Below, one piece after another: positions 25,816 to 34,032 of a DNA stretch of 64,000 bases; positions within the stretch are counted from its first letter, which is position 1, and each line of letters opens with the position of its first letter. The notes beneath the pieces are model-generated. The model made no database searches. It saw only the letters and a program-made list of their open reading frames with translations, and was not told where the DNA came from. A program made the position numbers and the translations under genes. Source of the stretch: an uncultured Planctomycetales bacterium (GTDB lineage Bacteria > Planctomycetota > Planctomycetia > Pirellulales > Thermoguttaceae); NCBI GenBank assembly GCA_937889015.1, contig CALARR010000103.1:7639-71638 (forward strand), written 5' to 3'.

Positions 25816-26297
25816 GAGCTGCGCGAACCCAACGAGAAGCGGACAGCGAACCGAGTTCAACTCAAGGGGGACGACCCCCTCGTCACCGAAACAGGACCGC
25901 ACATGTGACGGCGATATTCCTCGTCGCAGACAGCAGCGCGTGGGAAATGCGGTCAGGCTACGGTCTCAGCGGCCCCCACTGCCGGGCGTTCAGGACCATT
26001 CTCAGAATACCGCACGACCACTGATTTGCAAGTCCCCGCCCAGCCTGCCATGCACAATTCGGGGGGCCCCGCCATCTCGATCGCCCAGACCGCAAGCCGG
26101 CATTCGCTGGCGTAACACCGCACCGCAAAGCCAGCCCAGCCCACGCAGCCTGGCGCAGCTCGTGCATGCCCCAGGTGCAGGGAACGCACAGCGCGCCACT
26201 CAAGCCTGAAGCGCCAGCGAAGGCCCAAACCCCCGTAGCCCGAGCAGCAAGCACAACCCCAACGCACGGCTCCCTTGGCCTTCCGCGCGACCTGCCG
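25816..26297. other. Repeat-bearing intergenic region
   Basis: These 480 bases contain one copy of the planctomycete GAAGCCTGAAGCG unit and no convincing gene. The short frames, some over 90 codons, are Cys/Trp-rich readings of repeat DNA. Confidence 0.4.
26202..26224. repeat. Copy of the AAGCCTGAAGCGCCAGCGAAGGC unit
   Basis: This single copy matches the units at 24109 and 29396-29460, differing mainly at GCGCAAGCG versus GCGCCAGCG. Confidence 0.65.
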
Positions 26298-27485
26298 TCA
26301 ACCGGGATTCACGCGCGCCCGCGCCTCGTCCGCCCAAGGGCTGTCCGGCGCCAGCTCCAGAAACGCGCGCCAATGCCCCAATGCCTCCGCGCCCTGCCCC
26401 GTCTCGTCCAGCAGTCGCGCCAGGTGATAGTGGACGTCGGCATAGTCCGGGTGATACTTCAACGCTCCCTGAAACGCGGCCAGGGCCAGATCCTTCTGCC
26501 CCGTCTCGGTCAGAACGCATCCCAGGTTGGCCCGCGCCTCGACGTAGTCCTCGTCCAACTCGATCGCCATGTAGTAGCGTTCGCGCGCTCCGGTCCGATC
26601 GCCCAGCCGGTACAGGACCTCGGCCAGTTGGAAGCAGGTTTCGGCCGCCGGTCCGCCCGCCGCCATCGCGGCTCGATACATCTCGGCCGCCGCCTCCAGC
26701 TCGCCCGCCTCTTCCAGCTCCGCCGCCGCGCGCGACAGTTGCTCCGGCGAGGTGGCCGAGGGCTCGGCTTCCTCCGGCGCGTGCGCCGCGGCCACCGTCG
26801 CGATCGGACGCTCCAGGGCCCGCGCCTCGAAGTCGAACCGCAGTTGTCCACCCGGCTCGACCAGACCGTCTCCCTGGCGGAGCAAGATCTCCTTGCCCTG
26901 CACGATGATCGAGAGCTGTGCCAAGGGCCGTTCCACGTCGGGCACGTAGCGCAACAGGGCTTCCAGCTTCTTCTCGATCACTCGCGGCGATACGCCCGCC
27001 GCCAACAACTCGGCCAGCCGCCGAGCCGTGGCCACCTCCTGGAAATCGAAGTACGGGAGTCGCCGCACTTCGCGCGCCGGCACAATCAAGCCGCGCCGAT
27101 GCCAACGCCGGATCACCGCCACCGGCACGTGCAGCAACTCGGCCAGCATGGATGGCGTGTACAGCCGCTGAATGTCCAGTTGCGGCTCGACCAGCCCCAG
27201 GCGCTGCCAAAGCTGGCTCTCCGTGAGCACCTCGATGCGGCCCGCCTCTGCCGCTTGCGCAGTGGCCGCGTCGAACCACTCTTCCAGACCGCCTTCGGGC
27301 ACGGGCAGTTCCTTCTCGCCGATGACGATCAGATGCACCCCGGGATGCGGCGCATCGGCCGGCGTGGCCCCATGCGAACGAATCAACTGAAAGGCGTCGC
27401 GCCGCGGCATGCTCGCCAGGCGCCCCACCAAGGCCACCTGCTTGCCTGCCAGAACGCCGGAAGATGCGGAAGGGCCGTCTGCCAT
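26298..27485 (-). CDS. BRCT - MerR-type HTH - TPR fusion protein
   Basis: This 395-residue protein has three parts. An N-terminal BRCT-like domain (about 10-92) shows LAGKQVALVGRLASMPRRD and HLIVIGEKELP. A MerR-type winged helix (about 105-165) shows LYTPSMLAELLHVPVAVIRR followed by WHRRGLIVPA. After a linker, TPR repeats (about 245-390) contain ELEEAGELEAAAEMYRAAM and LGCVLTETGQKDLALAAFQG. The combination suggests a DNA-binding scaffold that also binds a protein partner. Such fusions occur in planctomycetes, with no defined role that I know. AGGTGA just upstream favours the ATG at 27485 over a GTG at 27491. It stands alone and is flanked by repeats. Confidence 0.8.
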   Translation of the reverse strand: MADGPSASSGVLAGKQVALVGRLASMPRRDAFQLIRSHGATPADAPHPGVHLIVIGEKELPVPEGGLEEWFDAATAQAAEAGRIEVLTESQLWQRLGLVEPQLDIQRLYTPSMLAELLHVPVAVIRRWHRRGLIVPAREVRRLPYFDFQEVATARRLAELLAAGVSPRVIEKKLEALLRYVPDVERPLAQLSIIVQGKEILLRQGDGLVEPGGQLRFDFEARALERPIATVAAAHAPEEAEPSATSPEQLSRAAAELEEAGELEAAAEMYRAAMAAGGPAAETCFQLAEVLYRLGDRTGARERYYMAIELDEDYVEARANLGCVLTETGQKDLALAAFQGALKYHPDYADVHYHLARLLDETGQGAEALGHWRAFLELAPDSPWADEARARVNPG

Positions 27486-27559
27486 GCTCACCTGCTCTGC
27501 GGGATAGGAACGCCCCTATCATACCGCATCCGCCCGGCCTGGCCCAGCCGCCGACGCCT

Positions 27560-27640
27560 TAGGACCTATCCCAGAGCCACTCCAGCCGCGTCGGGCGGCC
27601 CGGCAGAACTGAGTTGCCGACAGGTTATGGGACCGGCTCT
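27560..27640. repeat. Palindromic repeat R1, copy B
   Basis: It starts AGGACCTATCCCAGAGCC and ends GGTTATGGGACCGGCTCT. Its last base is the first base of the minus-strand stop codon (TCA on the plus strand, 27640-27642) of the YTV-repeat gene, so the element forms the immediate 3' end of that transcript. Confidence 0.8.
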
Positions 27641-29034
27641 CAGGTGCTGGAACCGGGCTTCGGCCCGTACACGCTGGGTTGCGGAGGCTGCTCGAGCTGC
27701 TTGGGACCGGGAAGGGGAGCCGGCTCCGCCTTGGGCTCCGCCGTGACCGGCGGCAGCGCCGGGGCGGTGTCCGCCGCCGAGGCCTTTTCGCCAGGCGGAG
27801 GAACCACCGGCACCAAGGCCCCGGACGTCGGGGCAGGCGTCGGCGCCGGCTCCACGCTCACCGCCGGAGCGCTGCTCTCCACCGGATTCCCACAAGCATC
27901 CAACGGCACGCGGCAGCAGATCACGCGCGGCGTGTAGCAGCTATACGTCACCGGCACGCGCTTCTCGACGCACACCGGCACCTGGATCGTCTCCTGCACC
28001 GCCTCGGTGCGGCAGACCCGAATCGGAGTCTCTTCCACCTTCTCTTCGCAGACCATGCGGCAGGTCGTCACCGGAATCTGCCGAACCTGCTCTTCGGCCA
28101 CCATCCGGCAGACCTGCACCGGCACTTGCTGCTCGATCCGCTCCACCACCTGCCGCTGCACCGTGTACGGCACCTTGCGCACGCACTGCTCGCTCACCAT
28201 CCGGCAAACCTGCTGCGGCACCACCCGGCATACGCGCTCTTCTTGCAGCCGGCAAACCTGGTAAGGCACCTGCTGGCTCACCGCACGCGCCACATACGTG
28301 GTCTGCGGCACCTGCACGGCCACCGGGTTCGGCTGCCACACGCGCTGCACTTCATACCGCCCCGTCTGCACCGGCGTCCAATACAGGCCCGGCCGCTGGT
28401 AGACCGTCGCGCCTGTGGCCGGATCCGTCAGGTACTGCGCGGTCTGCCACGTCAGCCGATTCCGCGCCACGCCCGGATGTACCACGCATTGATCCACAAA
28501 CGTCCCCTGGTCCACGTATTGCGTGCTGCAGGTCGTCACCGGCTCCATCACGGTCTGGCACACCGTCCGATAGGCCGTCTCGTAGACAGGCCGCTGGACC
28601 GTGTACCATTCCTGGCGCTCCTGGGTCTCCCACACCGGCCGCAACACCGTGTACTGCTCTTCGCGCTCGGCCGTCTCCTGCACGCAGCGCACGCGATTGT
28701 AGCTGCAATCCCGCATCTGCGTCTCCCACACCGGACGCATCACCGTGTACCGCTCTTCGCGCGCACTGGTCTCAAGCACCGGCCGGCTCACCGTGTACCG
28801 CCGCTGCTGGACCTGGGTTTCCCACACCGGACGATAGCGCGTCACGACTTCCGGGCGATACTGGGTTTCGTATTCCACGCGATAGGCCGTCACCTGCTGC
28901 TGATCGTAGACCGTCTGGTACACGAGCCGGTAGGTCTGCCCGTCTCCGCAGGTCGTGCACTGCCCGGATACCAGACCCGGCCAAGCCAACAGCCCACACA
29001 GCCATGCACCCTTGCTCATCAACGCCCGAATCAT
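27640..29034 (-). CDS. YTV-repeat cell-wall protein
   Basis: This 464-residue secreted protein has a signal peptide (about 1-24, CGLLAWPGLVSGQ). Residues about 35-170 are repeats of about 20-25 residues with YTV(L/M/Q)RPVWET cores, and residues about 245-385 are a second repeat array rich in Cys, Val, Arg and Gln (PYQVCRLQEERVCRVV, RMVSEQCVRKVP, QVPVQVCRMVAEEQ). The last 80 residues are Pro/Ala-rich. YTV proteins were described in planctomycete cell-wall preparations, where many Cys residues are proposed to cross-link the proteinaceous wall; about 25 Cys here fit that. It has the R1 repeat directly at its 3' end. The ATG at 29034 follows GGGGTCATCCC. It is planctomycete-specific as far as I know. 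Confidence 0.8.
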   Translation of the reverse strand: MIRALMSKGAWLCGLLAWPGLVSGQCTTCGDGQTYRLVYQTVYDQQQVTAYRVEYETQYRPEVVTRYRPVWETQVQQRRYTVSRPVLETSAREERYTVMRPVWETQMRDCSYNRVRCVQETAEREEQYTVLRPVWETQERQEWYTVQRPVYETAYRTVCQTVMEPVTTCSTQYVDQGTFVDQCVVHPGVARNRLTWQTAQYLTDPATGATVYQRPGLYWTPVQTGRYEVQRVWQPNPVAVQVPQTTYVARAVSQQVPYQVCRLQEERVCRVVPQQVCRMVSEQCVRKVPYTVQRQVVERIEQQVPVQVCRMVAEEQVRQIPVTTCRMVCEEKVEETPIRVCRTEAVQETIQVPVCVEKRVPVTYSCYTPRVICCRVPLDACGNPVESSAPAVSVEPAPTPAPTSGALVPVVPPPGEKASAADTAPALPPVTAEPKAEPAPLPGPKQLEQPPQPSVYGPKPGSST

Positions 29035-29395
29035 GGGATGACCCCGTTCTTGCGACTGCCTGTAGACCTGAAACCGTCTGCACGCCAGGCTCCCTGTTCA
29101 GGGCAGACCCCGCGCGCAGACACCACTCCTCTAGAGTGTGCAATGCAAATCGCGTTTCGGCAAATCTTGCGGGTGATAAGCTTTACCGCCTGGCCGGGTT
29201 TAGTCTCACTGAATCAAGGAGTTACGATTTGCAATATTTTCATGAAGTTTCTGGACGTTCCTGCCGGGGATTGAGACTCCCCCTTCTCCCTGGTCGGCAA
29301 GCCCTGCCAACACCCCACCCAAAGGGCCAAAGGGGGGGTGGCGACCAGGGCCAGAGCATCCCGCCCCAGGTCCGTCCCAAGCAACACAGGCCCCG
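29035..29395. other. Intergenic region between the YTV gene and repeats
   Basis: I see no gene here. The stretch near 29150-29270 is less GC-rich than its surroundings, and TTGCAAATCG-like DNA could contain a promoter for the minus-strand YTV gene, but no box pair is convincing. Confidence 0.3.
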
Positions 29396-29460
29396 CCTGA
29401 AGCCTGAAGCGCCAGCGAAGCCTGAAACGTCCGCCTGAAGCCTGAAGCGCCAGCGAAGGC
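29396..29460. repeat. Two direct copies of the CCTGAAGCCTGAAGCGCCAGCGAAG unit
   Basis: Copies at 29396-29420 and 29432-29460 share CCTGAAGCCTGAAGCGCCAGCGAAG and are separated by 11 bases (CCTGAAACGTC-like spacer). This belongs to the family found at 24109 and 26202. Confidence 0.7.
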
Positions 29461-29569
29461 AACGTGCCGCGCCTGCGATGGGGCCCTGTCTCATCCGGGC
29501 CGAAGCGCGCGTAGAGATGCAGCGGCCTTCACCCTCTCGGCCCCGCGCAGAACACGCCGCCGCGACGCC

Positions 29570-30013
29570 CTACTCCGAGGACAGGCGTGTCGAGACGACC
29601 CAATCCCGGGCCATGGTGCAAAAGGCGTTGGCCGAGCCACTCGCCGAGAACAACGGCGCGACCCACATGTTAGTGCTGTAGGGCACCACCACGTTTGCCG
29701 TGACCGAGGTCGTGTTGTCCAGGATCGTAGCCGGCGTCACCGTGACCGTGTAGTTGGCCACGCCGATCGATTCCAGAATGTACGTAGCCTTGGCCACGCC
29801 TTCCGCGTTCGTGGCGCCCGGCACGGCGCAGGTCCGCACCGCCTCGTAGGCCGCGTTGTTGGCCGTCTGGCGGATCATGTTCATCCGCCCCAACTCCAGG
29901 GCCGCGAACAAGAACAGGAACAGAATCGGAGCCGTCAGGGCGAATTCCACCGCCGCCGCCCCGCGCCGTCCGCCGACTTGCACCCGCGCCGCATTCGTAG
30001 ACTGCTTGCGCAC
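29570..30013 (-). CDS. TadE-like minor pseudopilin
   Basis: This 147-residue pseudopilin has a basic start (MRKQSTNAARVQVGGRRG) and the TadE-type motif AAAVEFALTAPILFLFLFAA with the Glu that follows the cleavage site, then NMIRQTANNAAYEAVRTCAV. The remainder is a beta-rich domain (about 70-147). Translation starts at a GTG with ACGGAG about 10 bases away, 6 bases after the TadG stop, so it is the last gene of a three-gene Tad operon. It is more than 25 kb from the other Tad genes at the left end of the window, so the Tad system is split over two loci. Confidence 0.82.
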   Translation of the reverse strand: MRKQSTNAARVQVGGRRGAAAVEFALTAPILFLFLFAALELGRMNMIRQTANNAAYEAVRTCAVPGATNAEGVAKATYILESIGVANYTVTVTPATILDNTTSVTANVVVPYSTNMWVAPLFSASGSANAFCTMARDWVVSTRLSSE

Positions 30014-30019
30014 TGGTCG

Positions 30020-31291
30020 CTACTCCGTAAGGATCACCGGAAGCGTCTTGGCCAGTTGCTCGAACGTCGTTTGCAGACTCGCGCCGTCCGGGGCGTAGAA
30101 GTAGCGACCCCCCGTCTGCGTGGCGATCGACTGCAGGGCTTGCGTACCCGTCACTCCCGTGTTCAACATGCCCACGGTGTGGACCACGATACTCGCGTTG
30201 GCTGCGTTCACGGCCGCGTTGGTGACCGGATTGGAGCCCACGTTCCACTGCCCGTCCGAGAACAGAATGATGATCTTGTTCCAGGGCAGCCCATCCTCGG
30301 TCGAGTTGAACAGGTTCACCGCCGCCTGCAACCCCGCATTCATGTCCGTGCCGCCAAACATCGTGTACTTCGTGCGATTAGAGATCGCCGATCGAACGTT
30401 CGTATAGTCATAGACGAACGTCGAGTCGATCGTCGTCGTCGGGAATGAACGCGTGCCTGTGGTCAAGTTCTTCTGGAAGTAGTAGGGGGATGCGCTCGTG
30501 CTCGACCCCCACGTGATCAAGGCCACCGGCGTTTCCGTCGTCGTGCTCTCAAGAACGTTCAGGAAGATGTTCGCCGCCGCCGCCAGGTGGTACCACCGGC
30601 TCAGGTTGCAGGGAGGATACTTCTGCTTGTTCTCGGTGGTCAGATTGGACGGCACGCCTACGGGCCAGCCGCTGCTGGAGATGGGCCATTGTTCATCCGT
30701 TCCGCTCGTGTCGAAGGTCATCGATCGCGAACGGTCGAAACACAGGCAAACCTTGTTCCGCACGAAGGCCGCGGTGGAACTCATTTTCGGGCTGAAGGTC
30801 TCTCTGCCTAGCACCTTTCCGAAGAACAGTTTCACCGCCCCCGTGACCGAGTTGGCCGTCATATTGGCCGTCACGCTGGCCGCAGTCGTGGGCGTCGCCC
30901 CCTCGGTGAAGGTCCAGCGGCCATTGCTCACATAGGTCACGCCGCCGATCTTCACGTCGTTGGTGCTGATCGTCAGCGGGGCTCCGCCGACGGTATTCTT
31001 GGCCGCATAGGCGACCGCCTGCGCCTTGGCGTCCGCCGCGCTGCCGCCCAGCGACAGACCGGTCACGGCCGCCTTGGCCGCCGCGTCGGTGGCAATGTGC
31101 AGTTCCTTGCGCACCAGGTGCATGTAGGCCACGTCCACCGAAAACGCCGCCGCCACCAGCAGCAACACCAGCGATACGGCCACCAGGACCAGCATCGCTC
31201 CCTTGCGTGTCCAACGCTCCCGCTTTCCGCGCAGCATCTTCTGGTAGAGGGATCCAATCCCAACCGTCCACCGGCTTGGGGAACGACTCAT
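30020..31291 (-). CDS. TadG-like protein with von Willebrand factor A domain
   Basis: This 423-residue protein has an N-terminal membrane helix (about 33-55, MLVLVAVSLVLLLVAAAFSV) in a TadE/G-like context (KGAMLVLVAVSLVLLLVAAA and the following HLVRKELHIATDAAAKA). A vWA domain (about 180-420) contains the MIDAS motif DRSRSM near 185-190, WGSSTSASPYY and KIIILFSDGQWNVG. TadG-type proteins with vWA domains are thought to anchor or regulate the Tad pilus. The ATG at 31291 is preferred because AAAGGGCATCCT precedes it; a GTG at 31306 is the alternative. It lies between two TadE-like genes with short gaps. Confidence 0.85.
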   Translation of the reverse strand: MSRSPSRWTVGIGSLYQKMLRGKRERWTRKGAMLVLVAVSLVLLLVAAAFSVDVAYMHLVRKELHIATDAAAKAAVTGLSLGGSAADAKAQAVAYAAKNTVGGAPLTISTNDVKIGGVTYVSNGRWTFTEGATPTTAASVTANMTANSVTGAVKLFFGKVLGRETFSPKMSSTAAFVRNKVCLCFDRSRSMTFDTSGTDEQWPISSSGWPVGVPSNLTTENKQKYPPCNLSRWYHLAAAANIFLNVLESTTTETPVALITWGSSTSASPYYFQKNLTTGTRSFPTTTIDSTFVYDYTNVRSAISNRTKYTMFGGTDMNAGLQAAVNLFNSTEDGLPWNKIIILFSDGQWNVGSNPVTNAAVNAANASIVVHTVGMLNTGVTGTQALQSIATQTGGRYFYAPDGASLQTTFEQLAKTLPVILTE

Positions 31292-31302
31292 AGGATGCCC
31301 TT

Positions 31303-31722
31303 TCACTGCCGAATCATCGTTACCGAGACCGTCACATCACCGACCGTCGCTCCCAGCAGGAACGGCTCCATATAGCAGTTCGCCGGAAAAGGGGCCGTCA
31401 CCGTGGCCCTGACCTCTGTCCCCGTGGCCGTGGCCGTCGTCACCGTGGGTGAGATCGTCACGCTCCCACCGGTAACCCCGCGCAGAGTCAAGGTGCTGGT
31501 TCCGGCCGCAATCGCGGCCGTCGACGTCTGCCCCGGCGCGGTCGCGGTGCGCGCCGCCTCGAAGGCGGCCGTCACCAGACGCTGCCGCAAGAAGACCAGG
31601 TCCGTGGCCTCCAATGTGCCCAGCGTCAACAGGACCATCACCGGCAGGCAGACGGCCAACTCCACCGCCGCCGCCCCCTGGCGAAGCCGATGCGAACAGC
31701 GCGCTGTCATGGCAGAAACCAT
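31303..31722 (-). CDS. TadE-like minor pseudopilin (first gene of the operon)
   Basis: This 139-residue pseudopilin has a short basic leader ending in RLRQG and the TadE-type motif AAAVELAVCLPVMVLLTLGT, then LEATDLVFLRQRLVTAAFEA. A Thr/Val-rich beta domain follows (LTLRGVTGGSVTISPTVTTA). The start is uncertain: the ATG at 31722 with GTGAGGCGT is used, but 31710 or the GTG at 31731 are possible. It is the first gene of the TadE-TadG-TadE operon, whose genes are 6 to 11 bases apart. Confidence 0.8.
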   Translation of the reverse strand: MVSAMTARCSHRLRQGAAAVELAVCLPVMVLLTLGTLEATDLVFLRQRLVTAAFEAARTATAPGQTSTAAIAAGTSTLTLRGVTGGSVTISPTVTTATATGTEVRATVTAPFPANCYMEPFLLGATVGDVTVSVTMIRQ

Positions 31723-31753
31723 ACGCCTCACGGCCTGAGATTCTCAAGACATA

Positions 31754-31834
31754 GGAACCGATCCCAGAACCACCCCAGCCACGTCGGGCGGCCCAGCAAG
31801 CCTGAGCTGCCAACAGGTTCCGGGACCGGCTCCA
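31754..31834. repeat. Palindromic repeat R1, copy C
   Basis: It starts GGAACCGATCCCAGAACC and ends GGTTCCGGGACCGGCTCC. The ends form a near-perfect inverted repeat. It lies about 30 bases upstream of the first Tad pseudopilin gene. Confidence 0.8.
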
Positions 31835-32023
31835 AGAAAGCGACCTGGGCGCCGAACCTGTTCGGCTCCATCTGAAACCTAGGTCATTTCGCGCCGCCAG
31901 GACGGCCCGCGCCTTCGGCAGAATCCAACCCGCGCCCCATTCCAGCGTCCCGGGGCGCGATGAAAACGGCTGTGACGATTGCGCCCGCCGACGGCCTGCA
32001 TCCGTTGCCGACGGCCTGCACCG

Positions 32024-32055
32024 GGGCATCCTGAACGCAGCGAAGGATCTCGAAC
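32024..32055. repeat. Copy of the GCATCCTGAACGCAGCGAAGGATCTC unit
   Basis: This unit, with the TCATCCTGAGCGCAGCGAAGGATCTC core, is repeated at 46048, 54061 and 62278. It is a known type of short intergenic repeat in many bacteria. Just upstream, GCCGACGGCCTGCA is also present twice (31985-32019). Confidence 0.6.
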
Positions 32056-32196
32056 CACGCGCATGCCGCGGTGCGCGTCTATTGAGTCCTGTATTACTTG
32101 GGGAACGAGGGCGACCGACGGGAGCCCGGTTTCCCGGGACGGAACGCTGCGAAGTGTTGCACAATCAACAACGGAATCAATAATCGCAGCCTCGTA

Positions 32197-32224
32197 GGCT
32201 GGGGCGAGCGCAGCGAGCCCCACC
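32197..32224. repeat. Short GC-rich hairpin unit
   Basis: GGCTGGGGCGAGCGCAGCGAGCCCCACC has perfect outer arms GGGGC and GCCCC (near 32201 and 32217). A similar unit, GGGCGCGCCGAGCGGAGCGAGGCACGCC, lies inside R1 copy E at 36825-36852. Confidence 0.45.
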
Positions 32225-32274
32225 GAAGCCCGCCTGAGATCCGCGCAGCATGGGCGGCCGGCACCACGCCGGCG

Positions 32275-34020
32275 TCATTCCGCAACCAGCGGCAACAAGA
32301 TCCGCGAGGCCCGCGCCCCGCCGTGGTGCACGCGCTGCGCCGCCGGAACCAGTTCCACGTCCGCGTTGCAGTCCGCCGCCGTGTTGTGGTTGCGGTCGTA
32401 GTTGGGAAAATCGGAACTGGTCACGTCCAGCCGGATGCGGTGCCCCGGCAGAAAAGCATTCGATGTCGGCCCCATGCGGATCGTGTACTGCACCACCTCG
32501 TTCGGCTTCAACAACTTGGGCTTGTCCAACCCCATGCGAAACCGGGCCCGAACCATGCCCGCGCAGCAATCGCGCGCCAGCCCGTCCGGCGCCACGTCGA
32601 TCAGACGCACGAACCAATCCGTGTCCGGGGCCGATGTCGCTGCGTACAACTCCACCACCGGGTTGCCCGTCACCTCGAACCGCCGCCGCAGCGGTTCGCT
32701 CTGATACGCCAGGATGTCCCGCCGTTTGGCCAAGGGACGCTGATCGGCCACGGCCGTGAAGCTCCCCTTGCCGAACAAGGTCGGAACCGGATCCTGCGGG
32801 TCGTACTCGTACACGTCGCTCCGCGCCACCGCCGGCGCAAACTCCACCAGCCGGCCGTCGCCGGCCGGGGTGTTGGCCTGGCCACCGCTGGTCAAGTAGA
32901 ACGCCTGCTCCCTGGCGCGCGCCAACGGCCACGCCTGCTCGGCGCGCCAACGGTTGTCCCCCATCACAAAGATCCGCACCGGCGCGTCTCGTTCCACGCC
33001 GTTGGGCACACGCTTCAGCCAGTAGTCGAACCAGCGGATGTCTTCGGCCGCCAGGTCCACCTCCGCTTCCGGGCCAAAATCGATCGCCCCGAACTTGCGC
33101 TGGCCCAGCGTGCTGTGCCCCCAGGGACCGACGATGATCCGCGACCGCTTTCGCGCGGTCTCCGTCTTGCCCTGCGCGGCCAAGGCGCGATGCAGGCGCA
33201 GGTCCCCGTTGCAGTGATCGTGCCAGCCCACCACGTCCAGGTTGGGCACTTCGATCTCGCGGCAAGCCTCGTCCAGCCGCCACGGGTCCAGGTGCGGATG
33301 CCGCAGCCAGTATTGCACCGGCTCCGTCTCGTGCTCGAACACTTCCCGCGGCAGATTCAGCCAGGGCAGAAAGCCCAGCCACTTCTCGCTCTCGCCCGCG
33401 CGCCAGTTCTCCACCGCCGCCGCGCGCGCATCCGGCCCGGCGCGGCCGGCGCGATAACGCATGTCGGGCGTGATGGTCGTGATCCACCACTCCAGCCGCC
33501 GCCCCGGACGAATCGTCCCCGGCCCCTCCAGGTCCGTGTACCGCGCCGGAATCGTCCGCGCCGCCATGGCCGCCAGGGCCGGCGGTTGCTGCGCCGCCAG
33601 TCGCCACTGCAAGAACGCATTGTATGACGCCCCGAACGTGCCCACCTTGCCCGTCGAGTTCGGCAACCTGGAAGCCCACTGCACCGTGTCGTAGCCGTCC
33701 TCGCCGTCGCGCGTCTGGAACCGCACGAACGACTCGAACCGCCCTTCCGACGCGTACCGCCCGCGCACGTCCTGGCACACCACAATGTAGCCCGCCTGCA
33801 CGTACCGCGGCGGCGCCTTGCCCTGCTTGCCGTAAGGCGTCCGCAGCAAGAGCACCGGATAAGGGCCGCCGCGGTCGGGCCGGTGGACGTCCGCACGCAA
33901 CACTACCCCGTCCCGCATCGGCACGGCCACGTCCCGCTCCACCAACACCGGCCACGACCCGAGATCCGCTTCGGCTGCCAGGCTCGACCACGCCAACACC
34001 AGGACATAGCACGGCGACAT
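32275..34020 (-). CDS. CocE/NonD-type hydrolase (X-Pro dipeptidyl-peptidase S15 family)
   Basis: This is a 581-residue secreted serine hydrolase. Residues about 1-16 form a weak signal peptide (LVLAWSSLAAEAD). The alpha/beta-hydrolase domain (about 25-320) has VAVPMRDGVVLRADVHRP, VVCQDVRGRYASEG and the nucleophile elbow GTFGASYNA (Ser132). A candidate catalytic Asp lies in VVGWHDHCNGD and the His in GPWGHS. A C-terminal jelly-roll domain (about 340-581) is also of the family. The elbow deviates slightly (GASYNAF, where many members have a Gly after Tyr-x), but Ser is present. Substrates are probably small esters or peptides. It is followed upstream by the amidohydrolase gene in the same orientation, with only 12 bases between them. 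Confidence 0.87.
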   Translation of the reverse strand: MSPCYVLVLAWSSLAAEADLGSWPVLVERDVAVPMRDGVVLRADVHRPDRGGPYPVLLLRTPYGKQGKAPPRYVQAGYIVVCQDVRGRYASEGRFESFVRFQTRDGEDGYDTVQWASRLPNSTGKVGTFGASYNAFLQWRLAAQQPPALAAMAARTIPARYTDLEGPGTIRPGRRLEWWITTITPDMRYRAGRAGPDARAAAVENWRAGESEKWLGFLPWLNLPREVFEHETEPVQYWLRHPHLDPWRLDEACREIEVPNLDVVGWHDHCNGDLRLHRALAAQGKTETARKRSRIIVGPWGHSTLGQRKFGAIDFGPEAEVDLAAEDIRWFDYWLKRVPNGVERDAPVRIFVMGDNRWRAEQAWPLARAREQAFYLTSGGQANTPAGDGRLVEFAPAVARSDVYEYDPQDPVPTLFGKGSFTAVADQRPLAKRRDILAYQSEPLRRRFEVTGNPVVELYAATSAPDTDWFVRLIDVAPDGLARDCCAGMVRARFRMGLDKPKLLKPNEVVQYTIRMGPTSNAFLPGHRIRLDVTSSDFPNYDRNHNTAADCNADVELVPAAQRVHHGGARASRILLPLVAE

Positions 34021-34032
34021 GCTCCGCCCCTC

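Noticed and set aside
25953..26267. Minus-strand frame of 104 codons in the intergenic region
   Set aside because: It is Cys/Trp-rich and passes through a known repeat unit; no protein-like features.
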